In this document: positions 19,991 through 29,890 of the stretch, piece by piece | How the letters are laid out: every line of letters starts with the position of its first letter | Numbering within the stretch: position 1 is the first letter of the stretch | DNA from: Betaproteobacteria bacterium | Lineage (GTDB): Bacteria; Pseudomonadota; Gammaproteobacteria; Burkholderiales; Rhodocyclaceae | Length of the DNA stretch: 41,321 nt | Reading direction: 5' to 3' | Assembly (NCBI GenBank): GCA_016208415.1 | Contig: JACQYB010000055.1 | Span: 1 to 41,321, forward strand | Position numbers and translations under genes: made by a program | Notes under the pieces: generated by a model | The model's database searches: none | Seen by the model: only the letters and a program-made list of their open reading frames with translations | What the model was told of the DNA's origin: nothing

Positions 19991-20980
19991 TCAGCCCAGC
20001 ATCGACTGGACGCCGGCGCGCTCTTCCAGGAGTTCCTGGAGGGTGGCGTCCATCTTCTGGCGCGAGAACCCGTCGATCTCCAGGCCCTGGACCCTCTCGT
20101 AGCGACCGGGGGTGCATACCACCGGCACACCGTAGATCATGCCCTCGGGAATGCCGTAGGAACCGTCCGAGGCGATGCCCATGGTGACCCATTGGCCGTC
20201 GCTGCCCAGGGCCCAGTCGCGCATGTGGCCGATGGCGGCGTTGGCGGCGGAGGCGGCGGAAGACAGCCCCCGGGCGGCGATGATGGCCGCGCCACGCTTG
20301 CCCACGGTGGGGATGTAGTCGTTGCGGTACCAGGCCTCGTCATTGACCAGGCCGGGGGCGGCCTGCCCGTCTACCGTGGCGAAGCGGATGTCGGGATACA
20401 TGGTGGGACTGTGGTTGCCCCACACCACGATCTTCTCCACGCTGTCCACCGGCTTGCCGGTGCGGGCAGCCAGTTGCGACATGGCGCGGTTGTGGTCCAG
20501 GCGCATCATGGAGGTGAAATTGGCGCGGGGCAGGTCCGGCGCCGAGTTCATGGCGATGTAGGCGTTGGTGTTGGCGGGGTTGCCCACCACGATCACGTGC
20601 ACGTCGCGGCTGGCCGCTTCGTTGATGGCGCGGCCCTGTTCGATGAAGATGCGCGCGTTTTCCATCAGCAGGTCCTTGCGCTCCATGCCGGGGCCGCGGG
20701 GCCTGGCGCCCACCAGCAGGGCGTAGTCCGCGTCCTTGAAGGCGACCTTGGGGTCGCCGGTGCCCACCATGTCGGCCAGCAGCGGAAACGCACAGTCTTC
20801 CAGCTCCATCATGACGCCCTTGAGCGCCTGCTGCGGCTTCTCGATGGGCAGTTCCAGCATCTGCAGGATGACGGGCTGGTCCTTGCCCAGCATTTCGCCG
20901 CTGGCGATGCGGAACAACAGGGCGTAACCGATCTGTCCGGCGGCGCCGGTCACGGTGACGCGTACGGGTGCTTTGGCCAT
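19991..20980 (-). CDS. mdh: Malate dehydrogenase
   Basis: NAD-dependent oxidation of malate to oxaloacetate. The 329-residue protein belongs to the cytosolic/chloroplast-like MDH group common in betaproteobacteria. It has [19 protein letters not shown] at the NAD-binding end, [15 protein letters not shown] in the mobile loop with substrate-binding arginines, [11 protein letters not shown] with another binding Arg, and catalytic His190 in [13 protein letters not shown]. Start is the ATG complementary to 20978-20980, preceded by GAGGAG about 9 nt away. It is the first gene of mdh-lyase-acnB and is divergent from gntR; its promoter and a palindrome lie in the 166-nt gap. Confidence 0.96.
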   Translation of the reverse strand: MAKAPVRVTVTGAAGQIGYALLFRIASGEMLGKDQPVILQMLELPIEKPQQALKGVMMELEDCAFPLLADMVGTGDPKVAFKDADYALLVGARPRGPGMERKDLLMENARIFIEQGRAINEAASRDVHVIVVGNPANTNAYIAMNSAPDLPRANFTSMMRLDHNRAMSQLAARTGKPVDSVEKIVVWGNHSPTMYPDIRFATVDGQAAPGLVNDEAWYRNDYIPTVGKRGAAIIAARGLSSAASAANAAIGHMRDWALGSDGQWVTMGIASDGSYGIPEGMIYGVPVVCTPGRYERVQGLEIDGFSRQKMDATLQELLEERAGVQSMLG

Positions 20981-21069
20981 TCTGGGTGTCTCCTCTTTAC
21001 GGTCGTGTGGAAGCTGCGGGCGTTCCGCGCTGCGCGCCGCAGCCACGGGGCTGGCAGAGCTGACGCGGA

Positions 21070-21098
21070 AGTGTAGGACGGCGCCTGTCCGGTGTCAA
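21070..21098 (-). promoter_or_regulatory. Predicted mdh promoter
   Basis: On the minus strand a perfect TTGACA (21098-21093) is followed after 17 bases by TACACT (21075-21070), a 4/6 match to the -10 box. The leader to the mdh start would be about 80 nt. The perfect palindrome at 21106-21121 ends 7 bp upstream of the -35. Confidence 0.6.
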
Positions 21099-21105
21099 TA
21101 TATGT

Positions 21106-21121
21106 TATCTTATATAAGATA
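21106..21121. promoter_or_regulatory. Perfect 16-bp palindrome between mdh and gntR (candidate GntR operator)
   Basis: TATCTTATATAAGATA is identical on both strands. It lies 25 nt before the gntR start and covers TATAAG (21113-21118), the best -10 candidate for gntR, and it also flanks the mdh -35. AT-rich dyads of this size are usual for GntR-family regulators. The inner TTATATAA recurs at 21942-21949 before sdhC. Confidence 0.6.
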
Positions 21122-21146
21122 TCTAACCACCTATGGACGAGCGCAG

Positions 21147-21896
21147 ATGTTTGTGCTCAAATACGACATGGCTCACGATTCTCCCACTTTTAGCCCGCTG
21201 TACAGGCAAATCAGGAGCCTGATCCTGCGGGGGCTTGAATCGGGCGAGTGGCGTCCTGGGGAGGCCATTCCCAGCGAATCGGAACTCGCCCTGCGATTTA
21301 ACGTGAGCCAGGGTACGGTGCGCAAGGCCATCGACGAGATGGCCGCCGAGAACCTCCTGGTGCGCCGCCAGGGCAAGGGCACTTACGTCGCCACCCACGC
21401 CGATCCCCGTTCCCTCTTCCGATTTCTCAGGCTGGTGCCCGAGCAGGGTGCCCTGTCCGCTCCCGTCAGCGTGCCGCTGGAATGCTGGCGCGCCAAGGCG
21501 GGGCAGGAAGTCGCGCGTGTGCTGGGTATCGAGGCGGGTGCGCCGGTGATCGTGCTGCGCCGGGTGTTGAAATTCTCCGGCAAGCCGGTGGTGGTGGACG
21601 AAATCTATCTTCCGGGGGATGTCTTCCAGGGGCTCACCCTGGAGTTGCTGAAGGAGCACCAAGGCTCGCTTTACAGCTTCTTCGAAACGCGCTTCGGCGT
21701 GCGCATGATCCGGGCGGAGGAACGCCTGCGCGCCGTGGCGGCGGACCGGGCCAGCGCGGATCTCCTCGGGGTCAGGGAGGGCAGCCCGCTGCTGTCGGTG
21801 GAGCGCGTGGCCTACACCTACGGCGACCGGGCCGTGGAGTGGCGGCGCGGCCTCTATTGCACGGCAGAGCACTATTACCACAACGAATTGATCTGA
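21147..21896 (+). CDS. GntR-family (HutC/UTRA) transcriptional regulator of the citric-acid-cycle cluster
   Basis: A 249-residue repressor-type regulator. The N-terminal winged helix-turn-helix spans about residues 15-82 (PLYRQIRSLILRGLESGEW, then SESELALRFNVSQGTVRKAI, then VRRQGKGTYVA), and the UTRA effector-binding domain spans about 95-240, ending RRGLYCTAEHYYHNEL. UTRA domains bind small metabolites; the location suggests a cycle intermediate, but this is inference. ATG 21147 has only a weak GGA upstream; an in-frame ATG at 21168 lacks any site. It lies between the divergent mdh and sdh units and 123 nt before sdhC, so control of both is likely. The palindrome over its own presumed -10 suggests autorepression. 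Confidence 0.88.
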   Translation: MFVLKYDMAHDSPTFSPLYRQIRSLILRGLESGEWRPGEAIPSESELALRFNVSQGTVRKAIDEMAAENLLVRRQGKGTYVATHADPRSLFRFLRLVPEQGALSAPVSVPLECWRAKAGQEVARVLGIEAGAPVIVLRRVLKFSGKPVVVDEIYLPGDVFQGLTLELLKEHQGSLYSFFETRFGVRMIRAEERLRAVAADRASADLLGVREGSPLLSVERVAYTYGDRAVEWRRGLYCTAEHYYHNELI

Positions 21897-21920
21897 TCGG
21901 CTAATGGACCCATAAAATAA

Positions 21921-21950
21921 TTCGAATTGGCGGCGGTAGGGTTATATAAT
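21921..21950 (+). promoter_or_regulatory. Predicted sdhC promoter with overlapping TTATATAA dyad
   Basis: A perfect TATAAT (21945-21950) has TTCGAA (21921-21926) 18 nt upstream. The 8-bp dyad TTATATAA (21942-21949), the core of the mdh-gntR palindrome, overlaps the -10. The leader to sdhC would be about 63 nt. Confidence 0.5.
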
Positions 21951-22019
21951 CAAAATTTGATGGTGCAGTGCGACAATCTTATGGGTTGCCAGCGGTACGC
22001 CGATAGCGAGGAAAGGCCG

Positions 22020-22412
22020 ATGCCCGAGCCAGCCGCAAGAAAGCAGCGTCCGAAGTATCTGAATCTAATGGCGATCCGGCTTCCCGTGGCCGGGTACGCA
22101 TCGATCCTTCATCGCCTCAGCGGCGCGGGCATGTTCCTCATGCTGCCGTTTCTGGTGTGGCTGCTGCAGATGTCCCTCTCCTCGCCTGAAGGTTTCCAGT
22201 CTCTCGGGGCAGTGGCGGCCCATCCCCTGGTCAAGCTCATCCTGCTCGGGCTGCTGTGGGCCTACCTGCACCACTTCTGCATGGGTATCCGGGTGCTGCT
22301 GATCGACGTGCATGTGGGCGTCGAAAAGAGCGCCGCCAATGCTTCGGCGAAGGCGGTGCTGGTGGTGAGCGTCGCGCTGGCAGTGATCCTGGGAGGTGCG
22401 CTGCTATGGTGA
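22020..22412 (+). CDS. sdhC: Succinate dehydrogenase cytochrome b556 subunit
   Basis: Membrane anchor of complex II that helps bind heme b and ubiquinone. The 130-residue protein has three membrane segments. The quinone-site motif is SILHRLSGAGMF (Ser and Arg equivalents of E. coli SdhC Ser27 and Arg31), and the heme-ligand region is YLHHFCMGIRVLLIDVHVG. Start is ATG 22020 with AGGAAAGG just upstream; a longer in-frame TTG start at 21927 would run through the promoter and is rejected. Its stop overlaps the sdhD start by 7 nt. First gene of sdhCDAB-sdhE and, by spacing, probably of the long unit to zapE. Confidence 0.94.
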   Translation: MPEPAARKQRPKYLNLMAIRLPVAGYASILHRLSGAGMFLMLPFLVWLLQMSLSSPEGFQSLGAVAAHPLVKLILLGLLWAYLHHFCMGIRVLLIDVHVGVEKSAANASAKAVLVVSVALAVILGGALLW

Positions 22413-22753
22413 AACGAGTCGTCGTCGGCGCCCACTACGGCCTGAAGGACTGGCTGGTGCAGCGCGTGACCGCGCTTCTCATGGCGCTGTATACGCTGTT
22501 CATGATGGTGGCGGCACCGCTGGCGGCCGCGGGCGGCTACGAGGGCTGGCGCGGCCTGATGAGCCACGGCGTGGTGCAGTTCGCCACCTTCCTGTTCATC
22601 GTCAGCCTCGCCTACCACGCCTGGATCGGCGTGCGCGACATCTGGATGGACTACGTGAAGCCGGTCGGTGTGCGCTTGGCGCTGCATGTGGCGACGCTGG
22701 TCGTACTGGTCGGCTGCGCCGGTTGGGCAGTGCAGATCCTGTGGAGGCTCTGA
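22406..22753 (+). CDS. sdhD: Succinate dehydrogenase membrane anchor subunit
   Basis: Second membrane anchor of complex II, 115 residues with three transmembrane helices. It begins with a basic stretch and GAHYGLKDWLVQRVTALLMA, and carries the heme/quinone-site segment LAYHAWIGVRDIWMDYVKP, with the His and the Asp-Tyr pair typical of SdhD. ATG 22406 has GGGAGGTG seven nt upstream within sdhC and overlaps its end, showing translational coupling. The sdhA ATG follows 2 nt after its stop. Confidence 0.93.
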   Translation: MVKRVVVGAHYGLKDWLVQRVTALLMALYTLFMMVAAPLAAAGGYEGWRGLMSHGVVQFATFLFIVSLAYHAWIGVRDIWMDYVKPVGVRLALHVATLVVLVGCAGWAVQILWRL

Positions 22754-22755
22754 GG

Positions 22756-24543
22756 ATGAAGGTCCCTGTGCGTCGTTTTGATGCAATCATCGTCGGCGCG
22801 GGGGGCGCCGGGCTGCGCGCGGCCATTCAGCTTTCGGAGGCCGGCCTCAAGACCGCCGTGCTGTCCAAGGTCTTTCCGACCCGCTCCCATACCGTCGCGG
22901 CGCAGGGGGGCGTGGCCGCCAGCCTCGGCAATTCCGAGGAGGACCACTGGCACTGGCACATGTACGACACGGTGAAGGGCTCCGACTGGCTCGGCGACCA
23001 GGACGCCATCGAGTTCATGTGCCGCAAGGCCAACGAGGTGGTGATCGAGCTCGAGCACTACGGCATGCCCTTCGACCGCCTCGACAGCGGGCGCATTTAC
23101 CAGCGCCCCTTCGGCGGCCACATGTCCAACTTCGGCGAGAAGCCGGTGCGCCGCTCCTGCGCCGCCGCCGACCGCACCGGCCACGCCATGCTGCACGCCA
23201 TGTACCAGCGCAACGTCAAGGCCAATACCCAGTTCTTCATCGAATGGATGGCGCTGGACCTGATGCGCGACGAGGAAGGCCAGGTGCTGGGCGTGACGGC
23301 CATGGAAATGGAGACCGGCGAGGTCACGGTGTTCCAGGCCAAGGCCACCCTCTTCGCCACCGGCGGCTCGGGGCGCATCTTCTACTCCTCCACCAACGCC
23401 TTCATCAACACCGGAGACGGCCTGGGCATGGCGGCGCGGGCCGGCATTCCGCTGGAAGACATGGAGTTCTGGCAGTTCCACCCGACGGGCGTGGCGGGTG
23501 CCGGCGTGCTCATCACCGAGGGTGTGCGCGGCGAGGGCGGCATCCTGCGCAACAGCGACGGCGAGCGATTCATGGAGCGCTACGCGCCCAATGCCAAGGA
23601 TCTCGCCTCGCGCGACGTGGTCTCCCGCGCCATGGTCACCGAGATCAACGAGGGGCGGGGTTGTGGTCCGGCCAGGGACTACGTGCTGCTGGACATCACC
23701 CACCTCGACCCGAAGATCATCATGAGCCGGCTGCCGGGGATACGCGAGATCTCCATCCAGTTCGCCGGCACCGACCCCATCAAGGATCCCATTCCGGTGG
23801 TGCCCACCTGCCACTACCAGATGGGCGGCATTCCCACCAATTACAGCGGCCAGGTGGTGGTGCCCCGGGGCAGCACCATGAACATGCCGGTGCACGGCTT
23901 CTACGCCGCCGGCGAGTGCGCCTGCGCTTCGGTGCATGGCGCCAACCGGCTGGGCACCAACTCGCTGCTCGACCTGCTGGTATTCGGCAAGTCCGCTGGC
24001 GAGAGCGCCGTGGAAGACATGAAGAAGTTCCCCAAGGCCCACAAGGACATCCCCCCGGACGCCATCGACCGCAGCCTGGAGCGGCTCGTCCGACTGGACG
24101 CACAGCGCGACGGCGCCGACGTGCATGAGACGCGCCTGGCCATGCAGCGCACCATGCAGAACCACTGCGGCGTGTTCCGCTTCGCCGACAAGCTGCGCGA
24201 GGGCGTGGCCAGGATCCATGAGGTGGCGCAGCAGGTCGGCCAAGCCGGGATCCGCGACAAGTCCAGGGTGTTCAACACCGCCCGCCTGGAAGCGCTGGAA
24301 CTGGACAATCTCATCGAGGTGGCCGTGGCCACCATGGTCTCCGCCGAGGCGCGCAGGGAGTCCCGCGGCGCTCATGTGCGCGACGACGCCCCCGACACCC
24401 CCGAACGCCCCAACGGACGCGACGACAAGAACTGGCTCAAGCACACGCTGTGGTTCAAGGAGGGCAACCGTCTCGATTACAAGTCGGTGAAGCTCACCCC
24501 CTTGAGCGTTCCCACCATCGAGCTGAAGAAGCGTGCGTATTGA
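22756..24543 (+). CDS. sdhA: Succinate dehydrogenase flavoprotein subunit
   Basis: Catalytic subunit of complex II; oxidises succinate to fumarate and passes electrons to SdhB. The 595-residue protein has the FAD dinucleotide fold (AIIVGAGGAGLRAAI), His45 in RSHTVAAQGG for covalent FAD attachment, the substrate-binding FHPTGVAGAG, HYQMGG and GANRLGTNSLLDLLVFG motifs and the C-terminal HTLWF region. Length and all active-site segments match the E. coli enzyme. ATG 22756 is 2 nt after the sdhD stop with a GAGG before it. Assembly needs SdhE, whose gene is four genes into the same unit. Confidence 0.97.
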   Translation: MKVPVRRFDAIIVGAGGAGLRAAIQLSEAGLKTAVLSKVFPTRSHTVAAQGGVAASLGNSEEDHWHWHMYDTVKGSDWLGDQDAIEFMCRKANEVVIELEHYGMPFDRLDSGRIYQRPFGGHMSNFGEKPVRRSCAAADRTGHAMLHAMYQRNVKANTQFFIEWMALDLMRDEEGQVLGVTAMEMETGEVTVFQAKATLFATGGSGRIFYSSTNAFINTGDGLGMAARAGIPLEDMEFWQFHPTGVAGAGVLITEGVRGEGGILRNSDGERFMERYAPNAKDLASRDVVSRAMVTEINEGRGCGPARDYVLLDITHLDPKIIMSRLPGIREISIQFAGTDPIKDPIPVVPTCHYQMGGIPTNYSGQVVVPRGSTMNMPVHGFYAAGECACASVHGANRLGTNSLLDLLVFGKSAGESAVEDMKKFPKAHKDIPPDAIDRSLERLVRLDAQRDGADVHETRLAMQRTMQNHCGVFRFADKLREGVARIHEVAQQVGQAGIRDKSRVFNTARLEALELDNLIEVAVATMVSAEARRESRGAHVRDDAPDTPERPNGRDDKNWLKHTLWFKEGNRLDYKSVKLTPLSVPTIELKKRAY

Positions 24544-24556
24544 GGAGCCGAGCGCG

Positions 24557-25267
24557 ATGACCACCCGGACCATGCAGTTCAGGATCTACCGTTACGATCC
24601 GGACAAGGACGAGCGCCCCACCATGCAGGACATCTCGGTGGAACTGGATGCCACCGACCGCAAGCTCCTGGATGCCATGGTGAAGCTCAAGGCGAAGGAC
24701 GACTCGCTGGCCTTCCGCCGCTCGTGCCGCGAGGGCGTGTGCGGGTCGGATGCCATGAACATCAACGGCAAGAACGGCCTGGCCTGCCTCACCGACGTGG
24801 CGAGCCTGAAGGAGCCGGTGGTGCTGCGCCCCCTGCCGGGGCTGCCGGTGATCCGCGACCTGATCGTCGACATGACCCAGTTCTTCACGCAGTACCACTC
24901 CATCAAGCCCTACCTGATCAACAACGACCCGCCGCCGGAGACGGAACGGCTGCAGTCGCCGGAGGAGCGCGAGGAACTCAACGGCCTGTACGAGTGCATC
25001 CTGTGCGCCTGCTGTTCCACGGCCTGCCCATCCTTCTGGTGGAACCCGGACAAGTTCGTCGGCCCGGCGGGCCTGCTGGCCGCCTACCGTTTCATCGCCG
25101 ACACGCGCGACCAGGCCACCAGCGAGCGCCTCGACGATCTCGAGGACCCGTACCGGCTGTTCCGCTGCCACACCATCATGAACTGCGTCGATGTCTGCCC
25201 CAAGGGCCTCAACCCCACCAAGGCCATCGGCAAGATCAAGGACCTCATGGTGCGCCGGGCCGTATGA
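24557..25267 (+). CDS. sdhB: Succinate dehydrogenase iron-sulfur subunit
   Basis: Electron-transfer subunit of complex II, 236 residues. The N-terminal plant-ferredoxin-like domain holds the [2Fe-2S] ligands Cys57, Cys62, Asp65 and Cys77 (SCREGVCGSDAM ... GLAC), with Asp at the third position as in E. coli. The C-terminal domain binds the [4Fe-4S] and [3Fe-4S] clusters with CILCACCSTACP and CHTIMNCVDVCPKGLNP. ATG 24557 is chosen over an in-frame GTG at 24533 because GAGGAG (24542-24547) lies 9 nt upstream and the extra residues are not conserved. Its stop overlaps sdhE (ATGA). Confidence 0.96.
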   Translation: MTTRTMQFRIYRYDPDKDERPTMQDISVELDATDRKLLDAMVKLKAKDDSLAFRRSCREGVCGSDAMNINGKNGLACLTDVASLKEPVVLRPLPGLPVIRDLIVDMTQFFTQYHSIKPYLINNDPPPETERLQSPEEREELNGLYECILCACCSTACPSFWWNPDKFVGPAGLLAAYRFIADTRDQATSERLDDLEDPYRLFRCHTIMNCVDVCPKGLNPTKAIGKIKDLMVRRAV

Positions 25268-25527
25268 ACGCCCCGTGCGAACAGCCGGTCTCCGGCATCA
25301 ACCGCGGCCGGCTGCGCTGGCACTGCCGGCGCGGGCTGCTGGAACTGGACCTGGTTTTCACAAGATTCCTCGACAGGCATTTCGACCGCCTGGACGAGGA
25401 ACAACTGAAGGTTCTGGAGCGACTCCTCGCCCATGAGGATCAGGATCTCTGGGACATCATCAGCGGCCGTGGCGCCTGCGAGCAGGCGGGGCTGCAAGGA
25501 CTGGTCGAGCTGTTGCGGGCGACCTGA
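25264..25527 (+). CDS. sdhE: FAD assembly factor SdhE
   Basis: A small 87-residue protein that promotes covalent flavinylation of SdhA. The family signature [15 protein letters not shown] (the RGxxE motif) is at residues 20-34, and acidic helices with [15 protein letters not shown] follow. ATG 25264 overlaps the sdhB stop by 4 nt, so production is tied to the dehydrogenase subunits. In E. coli the gene lies elsewhere (ygfY); its presence inside the sdh operon is typical of betaproteobacteria and supports the taxonomic guess. Confidence 0.92.
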   Translation: MNAPCEQPVSGINRGRLRWHCRRGLLELDLVFTRFLDRHFDRLDEEQLKVLERLLAHEDQDLWDIISGRGACEQAGLQGLVELLRAT

Positions 25528-25583
25528 AGGGGGACAAGGCACGACCTGGGTTTTTTCCGACTCCAACACAGACAGAGACGCAC

Positions 25584-26879
<1,296 letters not shown>

Positions 26880-26883
26880 CATT

Positions 26884-26942
26884 GCCGGCGGGGGGCGGGA
26901 ACCCGGCCGTCGAATGCGGGGCGGGTGCAGGCGCCCGCCGGC
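26884..26942 (+). repeat. Inverted repeat in the gltA-sucA gap
   Basis: GCCGGCGGG (26884-26892) and CCCGCCGGC (26934-26942) are perfect complements separated by 41 very GC-rich nt. It starts 5 nt after the gltA stop. There is no T-run; it could be a Rho-dependent or attenuation/processing element lowering read-through, or simply chance in GC-rich DNA. Confidence 0.3.
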
Positions 26943-27031
26943 CCCGCAAGGGTCGCAGGGCGGGGCGGCGGCGCGATCGGCAGCGCATCGATCCGCGCCC
27001 CCGGACCGCACCTCAATCGAGGACGAAGACC

Positions 27032-29872
27032 ATGACGAAGCAGATGCTCAGCACGTCCTACCTCTTCGGCAGCAACATGCCGTTCGTCGAGGAGATCTAC
27101 GAAAAATACCTGGAAAACCCGGCGTCGGTGCCTGAACACTGGCAGCAGTACTTCGACTCCCTGCAGAACCTCCCGGGGGCACGTGGCCCCGACGTGGCGC
27201 ATACGCCCATCATCGCCTCCTTCATCGACGTCGGGCGTCGCGGCGCCACCCGCCCGGGTCGGGCGCAGACGGAATGCGGCGACCCACGCCAGGTGGCGGT
27301 GCTCCAGCTCATCACCGCCTACCGTTTCCTGGGCAACCGCTGGGCGCACCTGGATCCGCTGCGCCGCTGCGATCGCCCAGCCATCGCCGAACTCGAACCC
27401 TCGTACTACGGCTTCACCGAGGCCGACTTCGGGCAGATCTTCAACACCGGCTCCTTCCAGTTCCCGCCCACCAACCAGGCCAGCCTGCGGGAGATCATCG
27501 AGGCGCTGCGCCAGACCTACTGCGGCACCATCGGTGCCGAGTACATGTACATGACCGAGGTGGCCCAGAAGCGCTGGATCCAGGCTCGGCTGGAGCCCAT
27601 CCGCGCCACGCCGGCCTACACGCCGGCCGAGCGCAAGCGCCTGCTGGAGCGGCTGACCGCCGCCGAGACGCTGGAGAAATACCTGCATACCCGATACGTC
27701 GGTCAGAAGCGCTTCTCCCTCGAAGGAGGCGAGAGCACCATCGTCGCCCTGGACGAACTGGTGCACGCGGCCGGGCGCCTGGGCGTGCAGGAAATGGTCA
27801 TCGGCATGGCCCACCGGGGGCGCCTGAATGTCCTCGTCAACACCCTGGGCAAGCCGCCGGGCATGCTGTTCTCGGAGTTCGAGGGCAAGCAGGGCGAGGA
27901 TCTCACCGCCGGCGACGTCAAGTACCACATGGGCTTTTCCAGCGACGTCGCCACCGAGGGTGGTCCCGTGCACCTGTCGCTGGCCTTCAACCCGTCCCAC
28001 CTGGAGATCATCAATCCGGTGGTGGAAGGCTCCGTTTACGCCCGCCAGAAGCGCCGCGGCGACGAAATGGGCACCCAGGTGCTGCCGGTGCTGATCCACG
28101 GCGACGCCGCCGTGGCCGGGCAGGGCGTGAATCAGGAGACGCTCAACTTCTCCCAGACCCGCGGTTACGGCACCGGAGGCACCGTGCACATCGTGGTCAA
28201 CAACCAGATCGGCTTCACCACCTCCGATCCGCGCGACACGCGATCCTCGCTGTACTGCACCGACATCTTCAAGATGATCGAGGTGCCCATCTTCCATGTG
28301 AACGGCGACGATCCGGAGGCGGTGGCTTTCGTCACCCGGCTGGCCATGGAATTCCGTCAGGAGTTCCACAAGGACGCCGTGGTGGACATCGTGTGCTTCC
28401 GCCGGCTCGGCCACAACGAGCAGGACGAGCCCATGGTGACCCAGCCGCTGATGTACAAGAAGATCAGCCAGCACCCGGGCACCCGCAAGCTCTACGCCGA
28501 GCGCCTGGAAGGACTGGGCGTGTGCGGTAGCGGCGAGCCGGAGCAGATGATCCGCGATTTCCGGGCGGCGCTGGACCGCAGCCAGTTGCTGGTGGACCCG
28601 GTGCTCAACGACTTCCAGCGCAAGTTCGCGGTGGACTTCAAACCCTTCGTCGGGCACGGCTACACCGACGAATGCGACACCCGCGTTCCGGCGGCCGAAC
28701 TCGGCCGCCTGGCCCAGCGGCTGGTGGCCGTGCCGCCCGACTTCACCCTGCAGTCGCGGGTGCAGAAGATCGTGGACGATCGCGCCGCCATGGGCCAGGG
28801 CAAGCTGCCCCTGGACTGGGGCATGGCCGAAAACCTGGCCTACGCCACCCTGCTGGTGGAGGGCTACGCGGTGCGGGTGTCCGGCGAGGATAGCGGGCGC
28901 GGCACCTTCTTCCACCGCCACGCCGTGCTGCACGACCAGAAGCGCGAGCGCTGGGACCGCGGCATCCACATTCCCCTGGAGGTCCTGCAGGACAACCAGG
29001 CGCCCTTCACCGTCATCGACTCGGTGCTGTCGGAAGAAGCCGTACTTGGCTTCGAGTACGGCTACTCCACCGCCGAGCCCAACCAGCTCGTCATCTGGGA
29101 GGCGCAGTTCGGCGACTTCGTCAATGGTGCGCAGGTGGTGATCGACCAGTTCATCTGCTCCGGCGAGGCCAAGTGGGGGCGGCTGTGCGGCCTCACCCTG
29201 CTGCTGCCCCACGGCTACGAGGGTCAGGGACCGGAGCATTCCTCGGCGCGCGTGGAGCGCTTCATGAACAACAGCGCCGAGCACAACTGGCAGGTGTGCA
29301 TCCCCACCACGCCGGCACAGATCTTCCATCTGCTGCGCCGGCAGATGCTGCGCCGGATCCGCAAGCCGCTGGTGGTGTTCACGCCCAAGTCGCTGCTGCG
29401 CCACAAGGACGCGGTGTCGGACCTCGTCGAACTGGCCGAGGCAACGTTCCGCACCGTCATCGGCGAGAAGGAAGCGCTCGATCCCGCCAAGGTCGGCCGC
29501 GTGGTGCTGTGCACCGGCAAGATCTACTACGAGCTGATGGCCCACCGGCGCGAGCAGAACATCACCAATACCGCCGTGGTGCGTGTCGAGCAACTCTACC
29601 CCTTCCCGGACGAAGCGCTCTCCGCCGAGCTGGCGAAGTGGCCCAAGGCCAAGGAGATCGTCTGGTGCCAGGAAGAGCCGCGCAACCAGGGCGTGTGGTA
29701 CTGGCTGGTGTCGCGGCAGTATCTGGTGCGCTCCCTGGGCACGGTGCGCAACCTCTACCTTGTCGCCCGGCCGGCGGCGGCCGCGCCGGCGGTAGGCTAC
29801 TACGCGAAGCATCATCAACAGCAGAAGGCGGTGATCGAAGGCGCCTTCGGCAAACTTAAAAAGTACAAATGA
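27032..29872 (+). CDS. sucA: 2-oxoglutarate dehydrogenase E1 component
   Basis: Thiamine-diphosphate-dependent decarboxylase of the 2-oxoglutarate dehydrogenase complex, 946 residues. It opens with SYLFGSNMPFVEEIYEKYLENP, the E2-binding N-terminus, and continues with MAHRGRLNVLVN, the TDP-binding GDAAVAGQGV ... VNNQIGFTTS region and LVIWEAQFGDFVNGAQ in the pyrimidine-binding domain. It ends with LYPFPDEAL and CQEEPRNQGVW. ATG 27032 has GAGGA 8 nt or so upstream. sucB begins 18 nt after its stop. Lpd for the complex is encoded two genes on. Confidence 0.97.
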   Translation: MTKQMLSTSYLFGSNMPFVEEIYEKYLENPASVPEHWQQYFDSLQNLPGARGPDVAHTPIIASFIDVGRRGATRPGRAQTECGDPRQVAVLQLITAYRFLGNRWAHLDPLRRCDRPAIAELEPSYYGFTEADFGQIFNTGSFQFPPTNQASLREIIEALRQTYCGTIGAEYMYMTEVAQKRWIQARLEPIRATPAYTPAERKRLLERLTAAETLEKYLHTRYVGQKRFSLEGGESTIVALDELVHAAGRLGVQEMVIGMAHRGRLNVLVNTLGKPPGMLFSEFEGKQGEDLTAGDVKYHMGFSSDVATEGGPVHLSLAFNPSHLEIINPVVEGSVYARQKRRGDEMGTQVLPVLIHGDAAVAGQGVNQETLNFSQTRGYGTGGTVHIVVNNQIGFTTSDPRDTRSSLYCTDIFKMIEVPIFHVNGDDPEAVAFVTRLAMEFRQEFHKDAVVDIVCFRRLGHNEQDEPMVTQPLMYKKISQHPGTRKLYAERLEGLGVCGSGEPEQMIRDFRAALDRSQLLVDPVLNDFQRKFAVDFKPFVGHGYTDECDTRVPAAELGRLAQRLVAVPPDFTLQSRVQKIVDDRAAMGQGKLPLDWGMAENLAYATLLVEGYAVRVSGEDSGRGTFFHRHAVLHDQKRERWDRGIHIPLEVLQDNQAPFTVIDSVLSEEAVLGFEYGYSTAEPNQLVIWEAQFGDFVNGAQVVIDQFICSGEAKWGRLCGLTLLLPHGYEGQGPEHSSARVERFMNNSAEHNWQVCIPTTPAQIFHLLRRQMLRRIRKPLVVFTPKSLLRHKDAVSDLVELAEATFRTVIGEKEALDPAKVGRVVLCTGKIYYELMAHRREQNITNTAVVRVEQLYPFPDEALSAELAKWPKAKEIVWCQEEPRNQGVWYWLVSRQYLVRSLGTVRNLYLVARPAAAAPAVGYYAKHHQQQKAVIEGAFGKLKKYK

Positions 29873-29890
29873 CCCCCAACGGAGTACCCC

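Noticed and set aside
16303-20130. One minus-strand frame of about 1275 codons spanning acnB and the lyase
   Set aside because: Only the part after GTG 18900 is AcnB-like; the rest is Arg/Pro-rich out-of-frame translation of the lyase gene, so this is not a fusion protein.
21897-22019. Rho-independent terminator between gntR and sdhC
   Set aside because: No stable stem with a T-run is seen; read-through from gntR remains possible.
21927-22020. Longer sdhC starting at TTG 21927
   Set aside because: The extension would translate the promoter's -10 region; ATG 22020 has AGGAAAGG and fits SdhC length.
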